Shown here: one piece after another, positions 5,028 to 9,122 of the stretch
How positions within the stretch are numbered: position 1 is the stretch's first letter
How the letters are laid out: the number at the start of each line of letters is the position of its first letter
Assembly (NCBI GenBank): GCA_030642185.1
Contig: DAOWOG010000026.1
Span: forward strand, 1-9,122
Origin: Helicobacteraceae bacterium
Lineage (GTDB): Bacteria; Campylobacterota; Campylobacteria; Campylobacterales; Sulfurimonadaceae
DNA: 9,122 nt
Direction of reading: 5' to 3'
Translations under genes and position numbers: made by a program
The notes under the pieces: generated by a model
What the model was told of the DNA's origin: nothing
What the model saw: the letters and a program-made list of their open reading frames with translations, nothing else
The model's database searches: none

Positions 5028-5696
5028 TTATAGCATTTTAGCTGCAATAGCGGTGGCAGCACTTTCAGAACGTAAAATCATCGGCGTATCGAGCCTGATA
5101 CATCTTTGTCTGCTTAATCGTGTACGCTCTGCCTCACTGAACCCGCCCTCGGGGCCGATCAGCACTGTCGCTACTTTCACATTGCTTTTGAGTACACTGT
5201 TGCAAAAATCCAGTACAACGGCTCCGGGATAAGCCGCTAAAAAATCATCCAGACTTTCCATTGTTTCCAATTCCATCCACTCGCTGCGCCCGCACTGCTG
5301 CATTGAACTCTCTAAAATCCGTTCAAAACGTTTGAAATCCGGTTTAAAGCTTTTCTGACTACGCTCGCAATAGATAAAAGTGATTTTTGCCACTCCCAGT
5401 TCATTGAGCGTCGGCAGCACTTTTTCAACCGATTTCAGATCGATGATACACCAGCCTATGTGAAGGGAATGTTCTGCTTTGACATGTTCTTCCAGTGAAC
5501 GTTCCAGTGTCAAATGCGCACGGCGTCCGTCAACAGACTCAAGCAAGTAGCGATGCAGCAGTTCCGGTTGTTCGGGATGACGCAGTACGATCTGATCTCC
5601 GACTTGATGGCGACGCACTTTGATAATATATTTGTAAGCATCACCTCTCATTGTCAATTCAAGCTCACCGGCTCCTTCATCAAACAGAAACTGCAT
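5028..5696 (-). CDS. rsmE: 16S rRNA (uracil(1498)-N3)-methyltransferase RsmE
   Basis: 222 residues: an N-terminal PUA-like domain (about 1-70: FLFDE, YKYIIKVRRHQVGDQIVL) and a C-terminal SPOUT knot domain. Diagnostic residues: LDFCNS preceding LIGPEGGFSEAE at 179-190, and ILRSESAATAIAAKML at 207-222; the middle ESSMQQCGRS at 129-138 matches the conserved Q-Q/S-x-R segment. RsmE makes m3U1498 in the 16S decoding region from S-adenosylmethionine, late in 30S assembly. Slightly shorter than the E. coli protein (243). It follows the membrane-protein gene by 10 nt and is probably cotranscribed with it. Position matches Cj0156c. Confidence 0.95.
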   Translation of the reverse strand: MQFLFDEGAGELELTMRGDAYKYIIKVRRHQVGDQIVLRHPEQPELLHRYLLESVDGRRAHLTLERSLEEHVKAEHSLHIGWCIIDLKSVEKVLPTLNELGVAKITFIYCERSQKSFKPDFKRFERILESSMQQCGRSEWMELETMESLDDFLAAYPGAVVLDFCNSVLKSNVKVATVLIGPEGGFSEAERTRLSRQRCIRLDTPMILRSESAATAIAAKML

Positions 5697-5698
5697 TA

Positions 5699-5710
5699 GT
5701 AAGTACTTAC
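5699..5710. other. perfect 12-bp palindrome GTAAGTACTTAC at a gene junction
   Basis: Self-complementary over 12 bp. It spans the stop codon of the membrane-protein gene and the 10-nt gap before the rsmE start. It could limit access to the rsmE start or be a protein site; no family is implied. Confidence 0.4.
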
Positions 5711-6114
5711 ACCATCATCCATACAGAGATCACAACACTCCAAATAAATTCAAACGCCAAAATTTTCATCGCTTTTGTTTTGTAAATCTCCAGGATATTC
5801 TCCAGTGAAAGATCAGCGTGTTTTAATGCAAGGTAACGTTTCAGTTCCAGTATGATCAGAAGAACCCCAAACACGATCATTACAATATTTTCTATCGTAA
5901 AGCTCAAGTGCTTTGCTGCCATCATGATGGCACCGGTAAAAAGCAGCAGTGCAATCAATGAAGCAGAGATCGGCATAAAAATACGCATTCGCCGTGCATA
6001 GATTCGGATGTCCCGGGCAGCATAAAGCAGCAGCATATTAATGGCCAACACACCTAAAAATGCGAACGTTCCCCATAAGTGGATTACAATTGTCATAGTA
6101 TACATTTCATTCAT
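5707..6114 (-). CDS. small integral membrane protein, four predicted helices
   Basis: 135 residues, strongly hydrophobic: helices at about 8-31, 46-67, 74-91 and 113-134, joined by a positively charged loop (RDIRIYARRMRIF). HLWGTFAFLGVLAINMLLLY and a second-helix FTGAIMMAAKHLSF are reminiscent of small CopD/haem-type four-helix proteins, and His12 and His69 could be metal or haem ligands, but I cannot name the family. The neighbour relation to rsmE corresponds to the Cj0157c position in C. jejuni, also annotated only as a membrane protein (from memory). ATG codons occur at residues 1, 4 and 7; the first is chosen. A TAAAAT -10 box lies 7 nt upstream, suggesting a leaderless message. Confidence 0.8.
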   Translation of the reverse strand: MNEMYTMTIVIHLWGTFAFLGVLAINMLLLYAARDIRIYARRMRIFMPISASLIALLLFTGAIMMAAKHLSFTIENIVMIVFGVLLIILELKRYLALKHADLSLENILEIYKTKAMKILAFEFIWSVVISVWMMV

Positions 6115-6121
6115 AACCGGA

Positions 6122-6127
6122 ATTTTA
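6122..6127 (-). promoter_or_regulatory. candidate -10 box (TAAAAT) for the membrane protein-rsmE operon
   Basis: Minus-strand GGGGTAAAAT is followed by 7 nt and the ATG. No convincing -35. Overlaps the divergent moeA promoter region. Confidence 0.4.
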
Positions 6128-6139
6128 CCCCAAATTCCC

Positions 6140-6153
6140 TACAATGACGTCAT
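6140..6153 (+). promoter_or_regulatory. candidate moeA -10 box with overlapping ATGACGTCAT palindrome
   Basis: TACAAT at 6140-6145 would start transcription near 6152, about 25 nt before moeA. A perfect 10-bp palindrome, ATGACGTCAT (6144-6153), covers the end of the -10 box and the predicted start, between the divergent genes. It could be an operator shared by both promoters. No clear -35 box. Confidence 0.4.
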
Positions 6154-6176
6154 AAAAAATAATTGCGGGGTGATTT

Positions 6177-7394
6177 ATGATGGTATCCGTTGAAGAAGCA
6201 CTGGAACTGATCTATAAAAATGTGATACCAAAAACGACAGAGGTATTAGCGATCGAGCAGGTACTTGGTCGAGTACTTGCCAGAGAAGTGGTAGCCACGC
6301 ACAACCTTCCTCCATATGACAATTCTGCGATGGACGGCTATGCTGTGCTATGCCGTGATGCCGGTAAAAGTATCGAAGTACTCGACACGATCTTTGCCGG
6401 GGACGACAAAGCGATCGCCATTTTTGAGGGTAATGGCGTAAAAATCATGACGGGTGCACGCATTCCACAGGGATGTGAATGTATTGTTCCTGTGGAGAAC
6501 ACTACTCCTAACGGCGAAGAAGTTATGTTGCCTGAGAACCTTAAAGCCGGACAGCATATCCGTTTATGCGGAGAAGACATAGAAGCTGATGATGTACTTT
6601 TAGATGCGGGAACAACACTATATGCACATCACATCGCCCTCTTCGCCTCACAGGGAATCTCACATATTTCAGTCTACAAACGTCCGCGTGTTGCACTGTT
6701 TGCTTCAGGAAGCGAACTGAAGATGCATTTTGAAAACGTACAGGCACATCAGCTTTACAACACCAATACGCCATCGATTGCCGCACGCTGCAGTGAACTG
6801 GGCTGTGATGTTGCTTTCCTTGGAACCGCCGTCGATACGCTTGAAGATATTCACGAACACATCAAAAGTGCCCTCGACAGTGATCTCATCATCACCTCCG
6901 GCGGTGTCAGTGTCGGTGATGCCGACTATACCAAGGAGGCTTTCGGTGCATTTGATATGGAGACGTTTTTCGACAAGATCAGCATCAAGCCCGGCAAACC
7001 GACCACCGTCGGACGCATCGGCAACACTATGGTCTTAAATCTGCCGGGCAATCCGCTGGCAGCAGCACTCAACTTTGAAATTTTCGGACAGAGTATGATT
7101 TTGGCACTCAGCGGTGCAAGTGACAAATATTTGGGAACGCTTAACGCAACGATGCAAGAAAATTATAGGGTAAAACCGGGACGCCGAACACTGATCCCGG
7201 GAATGTATGACGGCGTCAGCTTTAAACCCTGTGAAAAATTTGCACCGGGGATGGTCTCACCGCTTGGCAAAGCCAATGGGATCATTATGCTGGATGAAAC
7301 GGTGTCGCAGCTGCAAAAAGGGGATACGGTCAAGATCATTCCGACACGATTTTCGCTCAATCAGAACAGTGCAAAGTCTTTGGTCACTGCTTGA
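6177..7394 (+). CDS. moeA: molybdopterin molybdenumtransferase MoeA
   Basis: 405 residues, full length. It inserts molybdate into adenylylated molybdopterin to form the molybdenum cofactor. Domains: MoeA N-terminal (about 5-165), with PPYDNSAMDGYA at 45-56, IMTGARIPQGCECIVPVENT at 90-109 and CGEDIEADDVLLDAG at 131-145; the molybdopterin-binding domain (about 168-310), with SGSEL, NTNTPS, ITSGGVSVGDADYTK at 239-253, KPGKPTTVG and LPGNPLAAALNF at 289-300; and the MoeA C-terminal domain (about 325-395). Key acidic residues are intact. GGGG lies 7 nt before the first of two ATG codons (6177 and 6180). No other moa/mob gene is in the window. Mo-enzymes such as nitrate reductase or formate dehydrogenase are expected elsewhere. 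Confidence 0.97.
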   Translation: MMVSVEEALELIYKNVIPKTTEVLAIEQVLGRVLAREVVATHNLPPYDNSAMDGYAVLCRDAGKSIEVLDTIFAGDDKAIAIFEGNGVKIMTGARIPQGCECIVPVENTTPNGEEVMLPENLKAGQHIRLCGEDIEADDVLLDAGTTLYAHHIALFASQGISHISVYKRPRVALFASGSELKMHFENVQAHQLYNTNTPSIAARCSELGCDVAFLGTAVDTLEDIHEHIKSALDSDLIITSGGVSVGDADYTKEAFGAFDMETFFDKISIKPGKPTTVGRIGNTMVLNLPGNPLAAALNFEIFGQSMILALSGASDKYLGTLNATMQENYRVKPGRRTLIPGMYDGVSFKPCEKFAPGMVSPLGKANGIIMLDETVSQLQKGDTVKIIPTRFSLNQNSAKSLVTA

Positions 7395-7462
7395 GTTCAG
7401 GAGTGCTTATTTGAATAATGGATCACATCCATATAGACATACTTACTCCTGCTGAACTTTTT
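7395..7462 (+). terminator. possible terminator of moeA
   Basis: CAGGAGT (7398-7404) pairs with ACTCCTG (7445-7451), followed within 6 nt by TTTTT (7458-7462). The loop is 40 nt and contains its own 6-bp hairpin (7418-7432), so this is an atypical, branched terminator. The same segment also contains a possible promoter for the next gene. Confidence 0.35.
7411..7437 (+). promoter_or_regulatory. possible promoter with palindromic operator for the RHH gene
   Basis: TTGAAT (7411-7416) and TATAGA (7432-7437) are 15 nt apart, a short spacing. The spacer is almost wholly the palindrome ATGGAT-CAC-ATCCAT (7418-7432). A ribbon-helix-helix repressor encoded just downstream is an obvious candidate to bind it. 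Confidence 0.4.
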
Positions 7463-7479
7463 AACAAAGGAGTATTACA

Positions 7480-7710
7480 ATGAATGTAGCATTAAGATTA
7501 CCGGACTCGTTGGGATTAAGCTTAAAAGAGTTTACCAAGTTTGAGAATATTTCTATGAATCAATTTATCGCAACAGCTATTGCAGAAAAAATGTCCAGCT
7601 TAAAGACATATGACTATTTAGAAGAGAGATTAAAAGAAGGAAGTACTTCACATTTGGCTGCAATGTTAAAAAAAGTTTCTGATAGAAAACCGGAAGATAG
7701 AGATTTATAA
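7480..7710 (+). CDS. orphan ribbon-helix-helix antitoxin-like protein
   Basis: 76 residues. Residues 2-8 (NVALRLP) form the DNA-contacting beta-strand, 11-22 helix A and 26-41 (SMNQFIATAIAEKMSSL) helix B of an Arc/CopG-type RHH dimer. The tail (YLEERLKEGSTSHLAAMLKKVSDRKPEDRDL) resembles the extended C-terminus of antitoxins that usually precede a PIN or RelE-type toxin. No toxin ORF follows: the next 121 nt are non-coding, and the next gene belongs to a different toxin family. AAAGGAG lies 7 nt before the ATG, a strong ribosome-binding site. It may be a solitary regulator, or the survivor of a decayed toxin-antitoxin pair. Confidence 0.8.
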   Translation: MNVALRLPDSLGLSLKEFTKFENISMNQFIATAIAEKMSSLKTYDYLEERLKEGSTSHLAAMLKKVSDRKPEDRDL

Positions 7711-7773
7711 CGAGAATTTTCCCGTTGCTTGCAGCGAGCTAGTTCATTGTCCTGAGCAAAAGGTGACAGGTGA

Positions 7774-7830
7774 CCAATATTATTTTTAAGGCATCATTGA
7801 CATTAAGTATGTTTTGTAATAAAATATTGG
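7774..7830. promoter_or_regulatory. inverted repeat bracketing the BrnT promoter
   Basis: CCAATATT (7774-7781) is the exact complement of AATATTGG (7823-7830). Extended to 10 bp it matches at 9 positions. The right arm covers the end of the -10 box and the transcript start, so a repressor bound to both arms could loop out or block the promoter. Confidence 0.45.
7797..7825 (+). promoter_or_regulatory. strong sigma-70 promoter of the BrnT toxin-antitoxin operon
   Basis: Consensus TTGACA (7797-7802), a 17-nt spacer and TAAAAT (7820-7825). The start codon at 7832 is only 6 nt beyond the -10 box, so the predicted transcript begins at or within a base or two of the ATG. Confidence 0.75.
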
Positions 7831-7831
7831 A

Positions 7832-8101
7832 ATGAACTTTAAATGGAATATAGAGAAGAACAGATCTCTTAAAGAAGAACGGGATATCTGTTTTGAAGAT
7901 GTTGTCACACAAATACATGAAGATAAAGTCTTGGATATCATAATACACCCAAATATTGAAAAGTATCCAAATCAAAAAATCTATATCGTACGTTTACAGA
8001 ATTATGTACATATGGTGCCTTTTGTAAAAGAGAATGATGAGATCTTTTTAAAGACAATTATCCCCAGTCGAAAAATGAATAAAAAATATAGAGGAGTTTA
8101 A
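7832..8101 (+). CDS. brnT: BrnT-family toxin (RelE-like fold)
   Basis: 89 residues. The beginning NFKWNIEKNRSLKEERDICFEDVV matches the BrnT pattern (F-x-W-x-x-x-K-N...GI-F-E-x-V), and the end FLKTIIPSRKMNKKYRG matches the conserved I-x-x-R/K-x-x-x-x-x-Y segment. The middle HPNIEKYPNQKIYIV...HMVPFV is typical of the short subgroup found with RHH antitoxins. BrnT toxins are RelE-fold ribonucleases that block translation. Order is toxin first, antitoxin second, as in brnTA. No ribosome-binding site precedes the ATG and the promoter is immediately upstream, so translation is probably leaderless. Catalytic residues were not verified individually. Confidence 0.85.
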   Translation: MNFKWNIEKNRSLKEERDICFEDVVTQIHEDKVLDIIIHPNIEKYPNQKIYIVRLQNYVHMVPFVKENDEIFLKTIIPSRKMNKKYRGV

Positions 8102-8102
8102 T

Positions 8103-8375
8103 ATGAAAATGGATGAATATGAATTAGATCTGCTGGAAGCTGTGGAAAACACTTCGGAGTTTGAGAGGGTAGAAAACTTTGAAGATGAGTTAATGGATGC
8201 AAAAATAGCGGCAAAACACTTTTTAAATAAAACTAAAAATGTCAATATTCGTATACCGGAGTTTGACATGTTGATGCTGAAAAGAAAAAGTGCAGAGTTA
8301 AATATCCCGTATCAGACTATACTTTCCTCATTGATACATCAATATGTAACAGAAAAAGTAAAACCGAGTTTTTAA
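8103..8375 (+). CDS. RHH (CopG/BrnA-type) antitoxin partner of the BrnT toxin
   Basis: 90 residues. An acidic N-terminal region (MDEYELDLLEAVENTSEFERVENFEDELMDAK) is followed by a ribbon-helix-helix at about 47-82: strand VNIRIPEF, helix MLMLKRKSAELN, helix PYQTILSSLIHQYV. This antitoxin type regularly follows BrnT-like toxins; the N-terminal part likely contacts the toxin and the RHH dimer binds the operator. It starts 1 nt after the toxin stop, with GAGGAG 6 nt before the ATG, a far better ribosome-binding site than the toxin has. That asymmetry would keep antitoxin in excess. Confidence 0.88.
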   Translation: MKMDEYELDLLEAVENTSEFERVENFEDELMDAKIAAKHFLNKTKNVNIRIPEFDMLMLKRKSAELNIPYQTILSSLIHQYVTEKVKPSF

Positions 8376-8386
8376 ATAGAATGAAC

Positions 8387-8392
8387 TATAAT
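8387..8392 (+). promoter_or_regulatory. candidate -10 box (TATAAT) for the DUF3185-GlsB pair
   Basis: Perfect TATAAT without an evident -35. The predicted transcript start near 8399 lies after the upstream ATG at 8381 and just before the ATG at 8405, which supports the second ATG as the real start. Confidence 0.4.
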
Positions 8393-8404
8393 CAAGAAAA
8401 TTAC

Positions 8405-8602
8405 ATGGGTACAAATAAGATCATCGCCATCGTTCTTTTCATCGCGGCTGGTGTTGCAGGATTTATGGGGTATCAGGAATCACAGGGACTGGCTTCTTCT
8501 CTTTCGAGTGCACTCGACGGAAATCCGGGTGACAATGTCATGATCAAATATATTGCTGCTGCTGTATTGACAGTTGGCGGTATTGTTCTACTTAAAAAAT
8601 AA
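8405..8602 (+). CDS. DUF3185-family small membrane protein
   Basis: 65 residues from this start: transmembrane helix 1 at about 5-22 (KIIAIVLFIAAGVAGFMGY), a polar loop with GYQESQGLASSLSSALDGNPGDN, and helix 2 at about 47-63 ending in lysines. The G-Y-Q-x-S...S-x-x-x-G-x-P/G-D pattern is the DUF3185 signature. The function is unknown; members are often near other small stress-related membrane proteins. An upstream in-frame ATG at 8381 would add 8 polar residues not typical of the family, so 8405 is preferred. GlsB follows after 9 nt, probably in one transcript. Confidence 0.8.
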   Translation: MGTNKIIAIVLFIAAGVAGFMGYQESQGLASSLSSALDGNPGDNVMIKYIAAAVLTVGGIVLLKK

Positions 8603-8611
8603 GGAAAGTTT

Positions 8612-8872
8612 ATGGACAGTGATATTCAAAATCTACTGATATTTTTGGCAATAGGTGCTGCAGCCGGCTGGCTGGCAGGAAACATTATGAAAGGCGGAGG
8701 ACTTGGACTGCCGATCAACATCGTTGTCGGGGTGATCGGTGCCGTACTTGGCGGTTACCTTTTCGGACTGGCCGGTATCTCTGCCGGAGGCGGGCTCATC
8801 GGTTCACTCATTACAGCAGTCGTCGGAGCAATTGCGCTGCTTTTTGCTGTCAAGGTTATTAAGAAGCTATGA
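8612..8872 (+). CDS. GlsB/YeaQ/YmgE-family stress-response membrane protein
   Basis: 86 residues, glycine-rich, with three hydrophobic helices (about 6-26, 33-54 and 59-82) and the family pattern IGAAAGWLAGNIMKGGGLGLPINIVVGVIGAVLGGYLFGLAG. Formerly called transglycosylase-associated protein. Members are induced by envelope, acid or general stress, but their molecular role is not established. AAGGA lies 7 nt before the ATG. The last three sense codons are the left arm of the terminator hairpin at 8861-8883. Confidence 0.92.
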   Translation: MDSDIQNLLIFLAIGAAAGWLAGNIMKGGGLGLPINIVVGVIGAVLGGYLFGLAGISAGGGLIGSLITAVVGAIALLFAVKVIKKL

Positions 8873-8884
8873 CCTAGCTTCTTT
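8861..8884 (+). terminator. intrinsic terminator overlapping the glsB stop codon
   Basis: AAGAAGCTA (8861-8869) pairs perfectly with TAGCTTCTT (8875-8883) around a 5-nt loop that contains the stop codon TGA; a pyrimidine-rich TCTTTCT tail follows. The left arm is the codons for the final Lys-Lys-Leu. Confidence 0.65.
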
Positions 8885-8901
8885 CTTTCTGCAGTGTTAT
8901 G

Positions 8902-8943
8902 AGGCTCGGCGTTGCCAATTCAAGTCCGTACTTGACAGAGCCT
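8902..8943. other. compact three-way-junction fold, possible small structured RNA or DNA site
   Basis: An outer stem AGGCTC (8902-8907) with GAGCCT (8938-8943) encloses two hairpins: GGC-GTT-GCC (8908-8916) and CAAGT-CCGT-ACTTG (8921-8934). Fourteen exact base pairs in 42 nt. It lies in a gene-free stretch of 250 nt (8873-9122). A TTGACA (8932-8937) is present, but no good -10 box follows. No known RNA family is recognised. Confidence 0.4.
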
Positions 8944-9004
8944 TCTTCAAACATATTTTTTACCGCACTCAAAAAGAGCTGTTTTTAATGTGATTCCTGA
9001 GTCT

Positions 9005-9027
9005 TATTACTCCACCAACTAAATACC
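9005..9027 (+). repeat. 23-bp repeat shared with 4281-4303
   Basis: Identical to 4281-4303 at 21 of 23 positions, with the core CCACCAACTAAAT exact in the same orientation. Here it lies 10 nt before the repeat-family unit; at the other site it is just upstream of the toxin-antitoxin island. Confidence 0.6.
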
Positions 9028-9037
9028 CAAACAAATA

Positions 9038-9122
9038 GAAGCGTTTAGAGGTGTAAGATTTGGTGTTAAAAGCTTGTAGGACTAACTGGTTAATTCAAAA
9101 GTTTTTAGCGACGAAGATTGCA
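9038..9122 (+). repeat. repeat-family unit, copy 2, continuing past the window
   Basis: Block order as at 513-597: GAAGC, AGGTGTAAGATTT (9049), GTAGGACTA (9076), TAATTCAAA (9091) and GAAGATTGCA (9113-9122). In addition 9076-9098 is an exact 23-nt inverted match of the hairpin loop at 656-678. The window ends inside the unit. Confidence 0.7.

Noticed and set aside
6541..6786. Antisense ORF within moeA
   Set aside because: Composition-driven shadow of a full-length moeA with intact motifs.
7763..7774. Tandem GGTGACAGGTGACC as a satellite or binding site
   Set aside because: Only two 7-nt units; could easily be chance in a 121-nt spacer.
8381..8404. Upstream in-frame ATG for the DUF3185 gene
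   Set aside because: No ribosome-binding site, lies before the TATAAT-predicted transcript start, and adds residues not typical of the family.
8874..8954. Short minus-strand ORF (26 residues, MFEEGSVKYGLEL...) in the right-hand gene-free region
   Set aside because: No ribosome-binding site, an upstream in-frame stop close by, and the DNA is accounted for by the terminator and the three-way-junction fold. I cannot tie it to any protein family.
8932..8960. TTGACA followed about 16 nt later by TATTTT, a possible promoter facing the right edge
   Set aside because: The -10 is poor, TTGACA is part of the hairpin arm at 8930-8934, and no gene or clear terminator follows.

Overview
The window looks like chromosomal DNA of a Campylobacterota (epsilonproteobacterial) species, probably a free-living Sulfurimonas/Sulfurovum-like organism. 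The main reason is gene order. On the minus strand, rpmE, rsmI, an rlmB-type methyltransferase, a RodZ-like membrane protein, a periplasmic protein and an AlaC-type aminotransferase follow one another, with rsmE and a small membrane protein just upstream. From memory this matches the Campylobacter jejuni block Cj0150c-Cj0157c. Genus is inference; no search was possible.

Layout. 1-477 (-) is the N-terminal part of an AlaC-like aminotransferase that runs off the left edge. 479-747 is a non-coding element bounded by perfect 34-bp inverted repeats, with a second long hairpin nested inside; it interrupts the operon. 755-4171 (-) is a compact operon: L31 (rpmE), 16S C1402 methyltransferase (rsmI), a 23S-type SpoU methyltransferase (rlmB), a RodZ-like single-pass protein and a secreted protein of unknown function. 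4281-5018 is an inserted toxin-antitoxin island (Phd/YefM antitoxin plus PIN toxin, + strand) with its own promoter and a repeated-half-site operator. 5028-6114 (-) resumes the conserved block with rsmE and a four-helix membrane protein. moeA (+) diverges from it at 6177.

From 7395 onward the DNA is more AT-rich and accessory: an orphan ribbon-helix-helix antitoxin, then a BrnT-type toxin with its RHH antitoxin, then two small stress-type membrane proteins (DUF3185 and GlsB/YeaQ). The right edge is non-coding and holds a small three-way-junction fold and a second, diverged copy of the repeat family seen at 513-713.

Functional themes: ribosome maturation (L31 and three rRNA methyltransferases, two of which modify the 16S decoding centre), molybdenum cofactor synthesis, and three toxin-antitoxin-related loci placed at boundaries of conserved genes. 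The most notable non-gene signals are the repeat element, a hairpin in the rpmE leader, operator-like palindromes overlapping the toxin-antitoxin promoters, and a recurring arrangement in which a TAAAAT -10 box lies 6-7 nt from the start codon, suggesting leaderless mRNAs, including that of the BrnT toxin.
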